The notes beneath the pieces are model-generated. The model did not search any database. It saw only the letters and a list, made by a program, of their open reading frames with translations, and had not been told where the DNA came from. Positions 8,493-17,432 of a stretch of DNA of 64,000 nucleotides are shown piece after piece. Made by a program: the position numbers and the translations under genes. The stretch comes from JAMWDF01 sp964645405 (lineage in GTDB: Bacteria > Ratteibacteria > UBA8468 > B48-G9 > DSTR01). How positions within the stretch are numbered: position 1 is the first letter of the stretch; each line of letters opens with the position of its first letter. The stretch covers positions 186,001 through 250,000 of the forward strand of contig CAZYCA010000042.1 in assembly GCA_964645405.1 (NCBI GenBank), read 5' to 3'.

Positions 8493-10325
8493 CTAATTGC
8501 CCTTGGGAATAGCCCAGCAACGTATGCGGTTGAGACTTACTCCGTCGGAAAGATTGATTCTTATATCCTTTATTCCTGGGAAAATTTTCACTGGAAGATG
8601 ATAATTGTTGGACATCAACCAGCCCTGTTTACCGTCGTTACCGGACCATTCCACAATCACTGATTCTGGCTTCTGGAAATTACCCTCCAGAAAAAGATAA
8701 ACCTCAAACTGGCCTGCCGGTGAAACGGAGAAGCCAGCAGTCAGGGAAGGAAAAGGACGGGAAATGTTTTCCAGTGTAACGACACCTCTGGCATCAGGTG
8801 GAGAATCCTTTTCCTTCTCCACCACCCAGTCCCATCCGGTCCCGAAACCTCGCCGGACAGGTTTTCTTACCAGATGGTTCAGTTTCACACCCAGAGTAGC
8901 CAGGGAAAAATCTTCGTCAAAAACAACAAACCCTGGTTGTTGCTGCTGAAATTCCACCTGCAGAATCGTTCCTGAACCTGGCTGCAGTGTTAAGAAAGTT
9001 TTAAGAAAGCCGTTTTCTTTCTTCAGAGCAATTTCTTTACCCGAAACTAAATCAGCAACTTTGCTCACATGGGGTAAAAAGATAAGTTCCTTTTCCTTTT
9101 TTTCTTTCAAATTATCATTGACCACCACCACCAACCTTTTTGCCTCCTGTTCGGGAGAAACAAAGGTTGCTGTACAGAAGGTATCCTCAGTAAAAACTAC
9201 AGGAAATTCAGCCTTTTTCCAGGAAATAAACATCTTTTCCCAACGGGAAAGAACTTCAAAGACCCTGCCAATTTCTTTCATCTGCGGTGTAGGGGTACCA
9301 TTCTTGTAAAGAAGGGCTTCCGCCATACCTGTTTTTATCTGTTTGTCTGTTACCGGCCATTTTTTCTCCTTAACATCAGCAGAAACTTTAGCCATTTTTT
9401 CCGGGATTTCTCCTTTTCCATCCCAGTCATTAACCGCTGGCAGAAAAACATAAAACACTATCCCCTGGCAACCTGACCTCACACCTTCCCATATTTGCCA
9501 TCTGGTCTCCTCCACAGTCGGCATCCGCCAGTGCCGATATGTCCCTGGTTCTATGACTACATTCATGTTTTCATCATACCACCATGGTCCCCAGTTTTCC
9601 GCAAATACTCCTGGCATCACCCAGAGATGCTTTCCATTCTTGACTGCTTCCTGAAATAGTGCGGTCAGGGTATTCCGGTAGTAGAGTTGAGAAGCAGCAG
9701 CCGGGTTGGGAATATTCGGTGACCTATCCCCACCAAACGGATAAATGTCCACACACAAAACAGGAAAATTGGTTTGATGAGCATAGGACTGGGTATCACA
9801 GTTCATCGTCACCACTAAACAATCTCTTTCCACATCAACTTTTTTCATCTCCCGGCGAAAAATCTCCATCTGTCTGGTCATCACCCTTCGTGGTTCATCA
9901 ACAAGAACATAAGCACCCAGAGATTTTTTACTGCCCAGAAGTTTGTACGTGTCCCTGGCTGCCTGTTTTATGGATTCATCGCTTTTCACGCCGTAGTAAG
10001 CAAGATTTAAGAAAGGGTTAATGTTAGGAAGAACCATGATTTCATACTTTCCAGCCACATCACAGACTTTCACCGCATCTTCCATGCCAATATTTACAAA
10101 CCAGACCACATTGCAGTGGAAATCCTCCTTCAATTTTTTCAGGGTCTCCTCCACAAACTTCCAGAATTCCATCCCGGAGTTTTGCGCCACGTACTTTGTT
10201 CTTTCCCAGGGCCAGTAAACCCCTCTTGCGCTCAGGTTTTTCAGCTCCATTTTTTTCATTGCCTCCTCACCTTCCAAAAAGGAAAAACAAAAGATTAGAA
10301 GAAAAACTGCCATACATCTTTTCAT
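8493..10325 (-). CDS. secreted TIM-barrel-like protein of unknown function
   Basis: A 610-residue exported protein with a cleavable signal peptide (about 1-20). The first 330 residues alternate predicted strands and helices in a way that suggests a glycosidase-like (beta/alpha)8 barrel: NVVWFVNIGM, IMVLPNINPF, GAYVLVDEPRR, CLVVTMNCD, LWVMPGVFAENWGPWW and GCQGIVFYVFLPA. VDEPRR is a possible catalytic Glu region. The C-terminal 200 residues are beta-rich and may be a carbohydrate-binding or jelly-roll domain. I recognise no named family with certainty. It lies downstream of a pseudopilin and secreted-protein cluster but has its own promoter (10393-10401). A role in polysaccharide breakdown is plausible. 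Confidence 0.7.
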   Translation of the reverse strand: MKRCMAVFLLIFCFSFLEGEEAMKKMELKNLSARGVYWPWERTKYVAQNSGMEFWKFVEETLKKLKEDFHCNVVWFVNIGMEDAVKVCDVAGKYEIMVLPNINPFLNLAYYGVKSDESIKQAARDTYKLLGSKKSLGAYVLVDEPRRVMTRQMEIFRREMKKVDVERDCLVVTMNCDTQSYAHQTNFPVLCVDIYPFGGDRSPNIPNPAAASQLYYRNTLTALFQEAVKNGKHLWVMPGVFAENWGPWWYDENMNVVIEPGTYRHWRMPTVEETRWQIWEGVRSGCQGIVFYVFLPAVNDWDGKGEIPEKMAKVSADVKEKKWPVTDKQIKTGMAEALLYKNGTPTPQMKEIGRVFEVLSRWEKMFISWKKAEFPVVFTEDTFCTATFVSPEQEAKRLVVVVNDNLKEKKEKELIFLPHVSKVADLVSGKEIALKKENGFLKTFLTLQPGSGTILQVEFQQQQPGFVVFDEDFSLATLGVKLNHLVRKPVRRGFGTGWDWVVEKEKDSPPDARGVVTLENISRPFPSLTAGFSVSPAGQFEVYLFLEGNFQKPESVIVEWSGNDGKQGWLMSNNYHLPVKIFPGIKDIRINLSDGVSLNRIRCWAIPKGN

Positions 10326-10392
10326 TATTCCCCCTGCTAAACTAAAAGTTTCTCCACCTTTTCACCAATCCTTCGTACTTTTCTTTACTCTG

Positions 10393-10401
10393 ATTATAAC
10401 A
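10393..10401 (-). promoter_or_regulatory. extended -10 promoter for the secreted 610-residue protein
   Basis: The reverse strand reads TGTTATAAT, a perfect -10 hexamer with the TGn extension, about 65 bases before the start codon at 10325. No good -35 box is seen at 16-18 bases, as expected for an extended -10 promoter. The rest of the 10326-10520 gap holds nothing I recognise. Confidence 0.55.
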
Positions 10402-10520
10402 TATCAGGCAGGCGAAATCTTTGCGGCTGTTCAATCTCATTTTCCGGGAGAGATCACAGAACAACTTTGGAGAACTTGTAAGAAGGTATTCAGGTTTTGC
10501 GGGAAAAGTTTAGAGGATTC

Positions 10521-13115
10521 TTACTTCCACGTGGCCTGTGCCCAGCAAAGGGGGTTGGACCAGGGCTTACACTTAGCATGCCATACCAGGTGGGACTTTG
10601 CTCCTTGCTGAGAATCTGCGTCTATCACAGAGACATCAGCAAAAACTATTTTCCCTTTTTCCGGTTTAAATCTAAAAAAAGAAAAAGGGATACTGCATTC
10701 TACAAAATATCCCTCTTCCGTCTTCCTGGTAAATACTCTGCTTTTGGGAATAGGCATTGATTTAATAAAAACTTCTCTCTTCCCCGGGCAAAATCGTAGC
10801 TGCCAGCAATTTAATCCCATCTGTAGTATTTCTTTCTCCACATCAGCAAAACTGAAATAAAGGTTAACCTCGTCCCCATACTGACCCAAGACAAGTTTTT
10901 CCTCAGGGAAGTAAAAATCATCCTTTACCCTGGCAGTAAAATAGAGATTCTCTCTATCATAAGAGAGAGAAAAAAAACAACTTAAATCTTTTTCTCCTTT
11001 CCATTTCCCGGGATTGAGAAAGGATTGTTCCACCTGGCCTACAAACTGTTCTTCAGGGAAAAACCAATCTCTTTCTTCTCCGTCAATCACAATGTCCTTT
11101 CTGAAAACAATTTCTATCTTTCTGGTATTCCCTTCCTTCCGGGGGAGAGACAGTGGCTGCTGTTGTACTTCTTTAATTCTTCTTTCTGCCTCTTCCAGAC
11201 TTATATAACCGTAGCCATAGTATTTTCTGATAAGGGCTTGCCACAGCGGCCAGATTTCGTTTTCCACAGTTCCACCATACTGATTGGCATAAGAGGGATA
11301 GGTCAACAGGTTAAAAGACGAAAGACTGCAGCAAGCATAACCATCTGTATCAATATCCACACCAGCAGAGACAAAAAGCTCCAATAACGTCTTTTTGATT
11401 CTATTCATATTTTCTCTAATCTGGGTGGTATATTCTGATGTCCCCTTATACTTTGTGTAGATGTCATGGAACAACTGTACATCATCAAAGAGGTTGAACA
11501 TTTTTTTCTTAAACTTTCGCACGTATTTGTTCCACTCAATGAAATGCGGATCAGCAGAACTTTTAGGATATTCTGCCACATAAAGAGTAATGTAAGGAGA
11601 CGCACACAACCTTTCAAAATCTATCCCGTGGGGCACATGTTTTTCCACAATACCAACCCCATCCTCTGCTTCAGCACCCTGATAACGCGGATTATCACTG
11701 AAAGCCAGCCATTCACATTTCGCCCAGGTCAGGAAAAAATCAGTGTGCACTTTGGTTCTCCAGGCAAAGAAGTTTTTCCAGTCCTGCGCAGTTGGTCTGT
11801 TAAAGGTCCTTTCTGTTTCCGGAATTGTGGAAGCAGTGGGGAATCTGGCTGCAGGATTATTGACAAATTTCCTATAATTTTCTAAAGCAGCCTGACTGTA
11901 GAAAGGGTACTCCAGATAGTTATAAGGTTGAAACAGTCTTTCTTCTCCCTGACAGTCTGCGTAATCCACATCCCGGAAAAGTTTTTTCAGAACAGGGGGA
12001 AACTCCCTCTCCAGAAACTTCATAGCCTCTTCATTAGCTCTATCAATCGTTCCGTTAAACTTTGCCTTAATAAATTTTCCTTCTTCAGTCAGTTTTTCAG
12101 GCAAAAAATGAGGAAACTCTTTTTCCATAATTTCCCACGGCAGAAGACACTTTTCTGGTGGAATACCAAGAATTACCTTAACACCATACTTGTGAAAATT
12201 GTCTATACCCTGTTGAACTAAAGCAGCTTTGGTCTTCATTTTTTCAGTTGCTTCCGGGTATTTCTCCCATAAAGATAAGGGAAGCCATTCAAAACTGGTG
12301 CCAACAAAGAGAGGAACTAAATTGCCCAGCCGGCTGATTTCAAAGGCATCAAAATCAGTCGCAGTGTTATAAAGATGACCGGGCCAGATAAGTTTATTTG
12401 TTTTACCCACATTAAAAGGTCTACCTGTTGTTATCCTGAGACTTCCGGCTAAAATTGAAACTTTTTCCTCATCCTTGCTATCAGTGATTCTCCCTATAAC
12501 GATTCCTTTGTCCTTTGCTGTCTGAATAACGTAGACTCCCTGCGCTGTCCACCAGGAAACTTTTGGTCCCACATTAAAGAAAGCCAGCCGGCACGTTCTA
12601 TTCTTGTTAAGATAGCCGGATTCCAGCGGAATTTCTGCCTTTTTATGTCCATCCTTAGCCAGATAAATGAAGGAAAGATAGAAACCTTTACCTGGTGGCA
12701 AAACAATATCAAAATAGCTGGCTGGAATAACAGCTGCTTCTTTCCCTGTTCCTGAGGGGGAAAAATACCCATCCCTGTCTTCGTCTAACTGGCTACTCTC
12801 TAATAATCCTGTACATGCTTGACCTGCTTCATCTTTTAGCTGGCCATAAACTCTCAAATCATAGCTGACATTTAAACAGGGCAAGCTTATCTTCTCCACA
12901 TTTTCTTTCCCTGTGCAGTAATAAATTATTCCTTCTATTTCCTCAACGACGGTTTTTATCTTTGCCCAGTTGTTCTCCCCACCGAAACCCATCTCCCATA
13001 TACTTTCTGTTTTTCTTTTAGCTCCTTTTAAGTTTTCATATTTAATCTCCAGACAGTGGAGAAAACCCACACCCAGCAGAAAAAAACAAGAAAAGACTAC
13101 TGTTTTTTCTTTCAT
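10521..13115 (-). CDS. large secreted protein with C-terminal CBM9/DOMON-like domain
   Basis: An exported protein of about 864 residues. I chose the ATG at 13115 because GGAG lies 5 bases upstream and a signal peptide starts there (MKEKTVVFSCFFLLGVGFL). The middle (about 270-620) looks like a large catalytic or TIM-barrel-type region (HKYGVKVILGIPPEKC, ISAGVDIDTDGYACC-like segments). The C-terminal about 190 residues open with IVIDGEERDWFFPEEQ and continue with YDRENLYFTARVKDDFYFP and a final CSIPFSFFRFKPEKG. This is the pattern of a CBM9-type sugar-binding (DOMON-like) domain. The substrate is unknown. It is read 17 bases after the 261-residue secreted protein, so they are likely co-transcribed. 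Confidence 0.75.
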   Translation of the reverse strand: MKEKTVVFSCFFLLGVGFLHCLEIKYENLKGAKRKTESIWEMGFGGENNWAKIKTVVEEIEGIIYYCTGKENVEKISLPCLNVSYDLRVYGQLKDEAGQACTGLLESSQLDEDRDGYFSPSGTGKEAAVIPASYFDIVLPPGKGFYLSFIYLAKDGHKKAEIPLESGYLNKNRTCRLAFFNVGPKVSWWTAQGVYVIQTAKDKGIVIGRITDSKDEEKVSILAGSLRITTGRPFNVGKTNKLIWPGHLYNTATDFDAFEISRLGNLVPLFVGTSFEWLPLSLWEKYPEATEKMKTKAALVQQGIDNFHKYGVKVILGIPPEKCLLPWEIMEKEFPHFLPEKLTEEGKFIKAKFNGTIDRANEEAMKFLEREFPPVLKKLFRDVDYADCQGEERLFQPYNYLEYPFYSQAALENYRKFVNNPAARFPTASTIPETERTFNRPTAQDWKNFFAWRTKVHTDFFLTWAKCEWLAFSDNPRYQGAEAEDGVGIVEKHVPHGIDFERLCASPYITLYVAEYPKSSADPHFIEWNKYVRKFKKKMFNLFDDVQLFHDIYTKYKGTSEYTTQIRENMNRIKKTLLELFVSAGVDIDTDGYACCSLSSFNLLTYPSYANQYGGTVENEIWPLWQALIRKYYGYGYISLEEAERRIKEVQQQPLSLPRKEGNTRKIEIVFRKDIVIDGEERDWFFPEEQFVGQVEQSFLNPGKWKGEKDLSCFFSLSYDRENLYFTARVKDDFYFPEEKLVLGQYGDEVNLYFSFADVEKEILQMGLNCWQLRFCPGKREVFIKSMPIPKSRVFTRKTEEGYFVECSIPFSFFRFKPEKGKIVFADVSVIDADSQQGAKSHLVWHAKCKPWSNPLCWAQATWK

Positions 13116-13132
13116 TTTGACTCCTTTTTGCA

Positions 13133-13918
13133 TTATTTTGCCGGTAACACAATGGTTAGTTGAAGGCTTTGTTTTGTTCCCGCAGGAAGTTGAGGCTCAC
13201 GCGGTAAAGAAATTACATAGATTGCTGTGCCATCGCCTTCTATTCCGCCTCTTAAATACGATTTTCCTTCTGCTATTAACTCCACCTGGCCAACCCCTGT
13301 TTCCAGAAAAAGTCTGGCACCATTGTCAATGTGGACCCATTCTTTTCTGTTTTCTTCATTAAATAGAGAAGGATTAACTCCACTGTTAACTGCTCCATCT
13401 CTCATTTCTGCAATCCACCCTTTGCCGGCAATAGACACCAGGGGAATCCGATAAATAAATTCTCCCGCATACGCACGCCACTTTTCACTTACTAAATATT
13501 CAACTTCATAGGCAATATTTATTTTACCTCCAGGGTCAAATACTGCCTTGTAACTGTACTTTACCCCTTCAGAAAATTTCTCGTTTCCCAGAATGGCTTC
13601 TCTTCTGATAATAAATTTTCCTGTTTCCTGCAGGAATCTGGTCGGAGTGGTAACTTTTTCTATGCATTCAGGTGGATTCCCTCCCTGAGAAAGTCTGCCA
13701 GAACCAACCGGGTAAGCAAACAATCCCAGTCTTTCCAGAAGGATGATACCGTCTCTGCGTACTTCCCTGATTCTTCCTGACGGCTCTATCGTAACTTTGT
13801 ATTTTCCAACTTCCATCGTTCTGCCAGAAACAAGAATCTCTCCTTCCTCACCCTTTAAACAACGGCTGATACACAGAAGTAAAGCCAGACCTATCCAGCC
13901 AGCCATTAAGCTTTTCAT
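13133..13918 (-). CDS. secreted protein of unknown function
   Basis: A 261-residue protein with a signal peptide (GWIGLALLLCISRCLKG) and a mature part rich in predicted beta strands (RTMEVGKYKVTIEPSGRIR; KINIAYEVEYLVSEKW; QLTIVLPAK at the end). This gives a beta-sandwich impression like galactose-mutarotase or carbohydrate-recognition folds, but I recognise no family. It lies 12 bases downstream of a pseudopilin gene and 17 bases upstream of the 864-residue secreted protein. That places it in a secretion and sugar operon that starts at the GntR/LacI-type regulator. Confidence 0.7.
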   Translation of the reverse strand: MKSLMAGWIGLALLLCISRCLKGEEGEILVSGRTMEVGKYKVTIEPSGRIREVRRDGIILLERLGLFAYPVGSGRLSQGGNPPECIEKVTTPTRFLQETGKFIIRREAILGNEKFSEGVKYSYKAVFDPGGKINIAYEVEYLVSEKWRAYAGEFIYRIPLVSIAGKGWIAEMRDGAVNSGVNPSLFNEENRKEWVHIDNGARLFLETGVGQVELIAEGKSYLRGGIEGDGTAIYVISLPREPQLPAGTKQSLQLTIVLPAK

Positions 13919-13930
13919 AATTACTCTTTA

Positions 13931-14593
13931 TTAATTCCAGTCTATCCTGTGAAAACGATTGAGTTTCCAGGTAGGTGGTAAATCACTTCTGGTCCAGGTA
14001 TTGATAGGCGTTGGAGCAAGTCTAACGTGCCATTCCACATGCCCGTCCACAAAAAGATAGTTGCTTCCGTCGGAATGGGGGATACTGGAGTATTTCATGA
14101 TGTAATTGTCAGAACCATCATAGCCAAACTGATACCAGGTCCCATCCATAACATAGGGAATTTTATCCTCGTATCCCTGGCCAAGTTTATGTAATGTCCA
14201 GTAAATATTTCTTGGATACCCGTAGGCACAATTGCGACTCATTACGTAACTGGCCCAAACCACACCTCCCGCCCAGTACTTTGGATTGGAAGGACAGGTA
14301 AAAAGAGTCCCCTTTTTGTAAAAAGTTTTCCCGCGGAAAAAGTATTTGGCAATAATGTTGTGCCAGGTGTCAGGGTCCTGATAGGTAGGCACTACATAGC
14401 CACCAAAATCAACTGCATACATATGAACAAGCTGCCCTATTTGCTTCAGGTTGTTCAAGCAGGTAATAGTCCTGGCTTTTTCCCTGGCTCTGGAAAGAGC
14501 CGGTAAAAGTAGGGCAGCTAAAATGGCAATGATGGCTATCACCACTAAAAGCTCAATCAAAGTAAAACCCCGATTGACTTTATGTCCAATCAT
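13931..14593 (-). CDS. type II secretion/pilin-like prepilin with H-X9-DG motif
   Basis: About 220 residues. The N-terminus is a class III prepilin signal: RGFTLIELLVV followed by a hydrophobic helix, with Glu at position 5 after the cleavage site, then LPALSRAREKAR. The C-terminal region holds HSDGSNYLFVDGHVEW, an H-X9-DG signature seen in the large prepilin-like families of Planctomycetes/Lentisphaerae-type bacteria. Such proteins are processed by prepilin peptidase and probably exposed on the surface; their functions are mostly unknown. I start at 14593 because GGGGGGAG precedes that ATG. Its N-terminal coding DNA shares an exact 99-base block with the neighbouring paralogue. Confidence 0.88.
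   Translation of the reverse strand: MIGHKVNRGFTLIELLVVIAIIAILAALLLPALSRAREKARTITCLNNLKQIGQLVHMYAVDFGGYVVPTYQDPDTWHNIIAKYFFRGKTFYKKGTLFTCPSNPKYWAGGVVWASYVMSRNCAYGYPRNIYWTLHKLGQGYEDKIPYVMDGTWYQFGYDGSDNYIMKYSSIPHSDGSNYLFVDGHVEWHVRLAPTPINTWTRSDLPPTWKLNRFHRIDWN
14471..14569. repeat. 99-bp exact repeat, copy 1
   Basis: This block, coding for the prepilin hydrophobic helix of the 13931-14593 gene, is identical base for base to 15129-15227. The flanks differ immediately on both sides. It points to recent duplication or gene conversion. Confidence 0.95.
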
Positions 14594-14624
14594 TTCTCCC
14601 CCCTGTTTTTTCTTAAAACTTAAC

Positions 14625-15251
14625 TTACCAGGAAACATGCCAGTAATAGTAACACCCCGGTGTTAAATACGGGATGGCATCGTGCTTCCACCAGGACACG
14701 TGCCCGTCCACAAAAAGAACGTTTTCCCCTTCGGAATGAAAAGGTTTCCAGCGGGTATCCTTATCCACCCAGCATCCCTGATAGGTAGTACCATCTAAAA
14801 CCAGAATTTTCTGAGAAGGATTTTTTACCCGGGAAATTTTGTATCTGTTACCATAGTCGTCTTCACACATATATCTATTAACCATATAGTTTCTGACAAT
14901 GAGCCTTCTGCTTTTGGGCATGCCCACGTAATCAGTGTAGTATTCTAAGGAATCATTCCGGTTGGATGGACAATCAAAAGGTTTCGCTGAGGCTTCCAGA
15001 TAGTGGGCGATGTGGGTACACCAGGTGTAAACCCCATCCCACGGTTTGGGAAAATAATCATTGTAATCCTGTGCGTACAGCATGAAACCAAGCCCCAGTT
15101 GCTTTAGATTATTCATACAAATTGCTGCCCTGGCTTTTTCCCTGGCTCTGGAAAGAGCCGGTAAAAGTAGGGCAGCTAAAATGGCAATGATGGCTATCAC
15201 CACTAAAAGCTCAATCAAAGTAAAACCTTTCCTATGATTTTGCATAAACAT
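14625..15251 (-). CDS. type II secretion/pilin-like prepilin with H-X9-DG motif (paralogue)
   Basis: About 208 residues, with the same prepilin start (KGFTLIELLVV) and hydrophobic helix as its neighbour, then HSEGENVLFVDGHVSW (H-X9-DG) near the C-terminus. Outside the N-terminal block the two differ substantially, so one duplicated from the other or shares a copied segment. Start choice: AGGAGG lies 8 bases before the ATG at 15251; longer in-frame starts fall inside the regulator gene and lack such a site. The first 20 bases overlap the end of the regulator, and the binding site lies inside its coding sequence. The two genes are therefore likely co-transcribed, and the regulator and prepilin levels may be linked. 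Confidence 0.88.
   Translation of the reverse strand: MFMQNHRKGFTLIELLVVIAIIAILAALLLPALSRAREKARAAICMNNLKQLGLGFMLYAQDYNDYFPKPWDGVYTWCTHIAHYLEASAKPFDCPSNRNDSLEYYTDYVGMPKSRRLIVRNYMVNRYMCEDDYGNRYKISRVKNPSQKILVLDGTTYQGCWVDKDTRWKPFHSEGENVLFVDGHVSWWKHDAIPYLTPGCYYYWHVSW
15129..15227. repeat. 99-bp exact repeat, copy 2
   Basis: Second copy, in the same orientation and the same place in the paralogous prepilin gene, 658 bases from copy 1. Synonymous positions are also identical, which protein-level selection alone does not explain. Confidence 0.95.
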
Positions 15252-16389
15252 TTTTCTTTCCTCCTTTCGTCTTTTTTCCCGATATATCTGCTGTGGATTC
15301 TCTAACAATAAGTGCTGTTTCCAGCACACAACTCACCGGTGGTTTAATTTGCCCATTACATATGCCTGTTAATATTTCCACAGATTTTTTCCCCATTTGA
15401 TATCTTGGTTTTCTCACAGCAGTCAGGGCTGGAACATGACAGCTGGCGATGATTGTATCATCAAAACTTACCAACCCTATTTCCTCAGGAATTTTATAGC
15501 CTTTTTTCTGCACTGCTTCCGCAACCACATGGCACTTAGTGTCATTAACAACCAGAATACCGCAAGGAATTCCTGCTTTCTCCAGAACTTTCAGTACAGA
15601 ATCTGCTGCCTGGTGGAGCGGACAATCGCTCAATACCAAATCAGGATGGTAAATAATCTTCTTGTCTAATAAAGCCTTTCTGTACCCAGCCAGCTTCCTT
15701 TGATTTCTTTCTTCCAGTCCGCTTCCACAATAGATAACTTTTTGATAACCGCAATCCAGAAGATGCTTCACTGCCCTGTAGATACCCCCTTCATCGTCTG
15801 CGCTCACCGTATTTTCCCCAGGACCAACCGCAAAAAGTGGATTCAAAATAACATAAGGGCAGTTTAGCTCACGAAGGATTCCCGAAACTTCTGCTGAGAT
15901 TTGCTCAAAGATAATAAAACCATTCATTCCATTATCAGGTAACCGGATAGGTTTACTGCCATTTCCTAAAGGGACAGGACAAAACTTCATCACACCACCG
16001 ATAACAGAAAGCTCATCTTTCACACCATGGACATAATCACTGAAAAGGAGACTGCCTTCCTCGCAAGAACCCAGATCAGGATTGTACCACCTCTGTAAGG
16101 TAATTAACCCTATAGTAAGCTTTTGCCTGCTTTCTCTGGCTCTAATAAACGTTCCTAGCCTGGGGCGCCGATACAAAATCCCTCTGGATACCAGCTCTTC
16201 CATCGCTAAATCCACAGTCAAGGTGCTGACCCCCAATCTTTCTGCTATCCAGGAAGTAGGTGGCAACCTTTCCTGTTTTGTAGTCATCAGACGAGCTATT
16301 TCTTTTTCCAGAGCCTTTCTTACCTGTTGATAAAGTGGCTCAGGACTATATTTGTCAATTTTAATTTCCAGTTCCATGTTGTCCTGCAT
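15232..16389 (-). CDS. GntR-type transcriptional regulator with LacI-like sugar-binding domain
   Basis: A 385-residue protein with an N-terminal GntR winged helix (about 1-80: PLYQQVRKALEKEIA, ERLGVSTLTVDLAMEELVSRG, LYRRPRLGTFI). It is joined to a periplasmic-binding-protein-like effector domain (about 85-370: LTIGLITLQ, NGFIIFEQIS, LDCGYQKVIYCGSG, CGILVVNDTKCHVVAEA, IGLVSFDDTIIASCHVPALTAV). This AraR-like arrangement is typical of regulators that bind a sugar and release DNA. The gene has a consensus promoter and AT-rich repeated ATTATA/TATAAT motifs just upstream, which suggests autoregulation. It leads the prepilin and secreted-protein genes and lies beside dehydrogenase and hydrolase genes. 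A control role over the carbohydrate locus is therefore likely. Confidence 0.9.
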   Translation of the reverse strand: MQDNMELEIKIDKYSPEPLYQQVRKALEKEIARLMTTKQERLPPTSWIAERLGVSTLTVDLAMEELVSRGILYRRPRLGTFIRARESRQKLTIGLITLQRWYNPDLGSCEEGSLLFSDYVHGVKDELSVIGGVMKFCPVPLGNGSKPIRLPDNGMNGFIIFEQISAEVSGILRELNCPYVILNPLFAVGPGENTVSADDEGGIYRAVKHLLDCGYQKVIYCGSGLEERNQRKLAGYRKALLDKKIIYHPDLVLSDCPLHQAADSVLKVLEKAGIPCGILVVNDTKCHVVAEAVQKKGYKIPEEIGLVSFDDTIIASCHVPALTAVRKPRYQMGKKSVEILTGICNGQIKPPVSCVLETALIVRESTADISGKKTKGGKKNVYAKS

Positions 16390-16411
16390 AATTCTATAAT
16401 CCTATAATAAT

Positions 16412-16439
16412 ATTATAACATAACTTTGATTGCTGTCAA
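16412..16439 (-). promoter_or_regulatory. consensus sigma-70 promoter of the GntR/LacI-type regulator
   Basis: The reverse strand reads TTGACA (16434-16439), a 16-base spacer and TATAAT (16412-16417), with a TG extension (TGTTATAAT). Downstream of the -10 box are repeated CTATAAT/ATTATAG motifs that could be operator half-sites. This is the best consensus promoter in the carbohydrate locus. Confidence 0.85.
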
Positions 16440-16540
16440 GTTCAGGCAGGAGCCCAGTCGTCTTCAGCAAACTGTGACGCAGGACGATATAAAGAGAAAG
16501 AGTTTCTGGACTGTACAGGTCTATCAGGAAGGGAAGAAAA

Positions 16541-17416
16541 TTAATCTTCCAGACCCAGCAACCTTATAGCATTCAGCCGGGCTACTTTCTGGAAAACTTC
16601 TTCTGTGATTTTCCCTTCCTGCCTCAGTTTTAGAAGAAAGTCAACCAGAGGAGTGGGTGTTTCCGGAGCACAGATATCGGTTCCAAAAAACAGCCTGTCC
16701 TGAAATTCAGTTAAAAATTTCACGGCATAATCAGGGTCCCTCGCTAAGGCATTATATCCGCTACCTGCAGATAAATCTCCCATAAGGTTGGGATAGCGCC
16801 GGAAAAGTTTAGGGACAACCCCTTCTTCTTTCACAGGGTATTGCGGATAACCATAGCGGTCAGCCGGTGTTTCCAGGCGGCTAATTTCTGCCCAGAAGGG
16901 TTGAGAATGGCCAAGAAAAATCAGTTTCGGAAAAAGCTGTAGTGATCTCTCCAGTTGCGGAAGGCCAGCATCATCATATAAACCGTATGTCCCTCCAATC
17001 TGGGGAGCAATATGAAAGGTTAAAGGTAACCCCACTTTTTCTACGTGCCGGAAAAGATTCTGTACCAGAGGATGAAGGAAGGGTAAGTTACAGGATACCT
17101 CCCCTACTCCTTTGTAACCCTGTTGTTTGTAGTAACCAAGAAGCTTATCCAGGGGCGCAGTTTCCGAGTTAGTCAGAGCTCTGGGGTCAACATTACAGAA
17201 AGGGATGAAACGACCGGGAAACTTCCTGCAAATCTCCAGTAGCTCCAGAACAGACTGGGGGACTGAGGCACATTCCGGACTTACTCCTCCCGGCAAAATC
17301 ACTGCCTTTTCTACCCCTATCTTTTCGTACCGCTCAATCAGTTTTTCCGGAGTGGCATACTGTTGCACTCCGGGTATCAGTTTTGTTCTCGTGTGTACAT
17401 GAATGTCAATAAACAT
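16541..17416 (-). CDS. amidohydrolase-family (COG2159-type) metal-dependent hydrolase
   Basis: About 291 residues. The start at 17416 is supported by AGAGGGG just upstream and by the family's usual beginning MFIDIHVHT. The metal ligands are intact: His-X-His at positions 6 and 8, His in LPLTFHIAP, His in LIFLGHSQPF, and Asp in LFFGTDICAPE. The COG2159 group includes decarboxylases, lactonases and amide hydrolases, so the reaction cannot be assigned. Here it follows a glycosidase-like gene and two medium-chain dehydrogenases, 16 bases after the former. A place in sugar or sugar-acid metabolism is therefore reasonable. It ends about 150 bases before the regulator. Confidence 0.85.
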   Translation of the reverse strand: MFIDIHVHTRTKLIPGVQQYATPEKLIERYEKIGVEKAVILPGGVSPECASVPQSVLELLEICRKFPGRFIPFCNVDPRALTNSETAPLDKLLGYYKQQGYKGVGEVSCNLPFLHPLVQNLFRHVEKVGLPLTFHIAPQIGGTYGLYDDAGLPQLERSLQLFPKLIFLGHSQPFWAEISRLETPADRYGYPQYPVKEEGVVPKLFRRYPNLMGDLSAGSGYNALARDPDYAVKFLTEFQDRLFFGTDICAPETPTPLVDFLLKLRQEGKITEEVFQKVARLNAIRLLGLED

Positions 17417-17432
17417 ATCCCCTCTTCTATAA

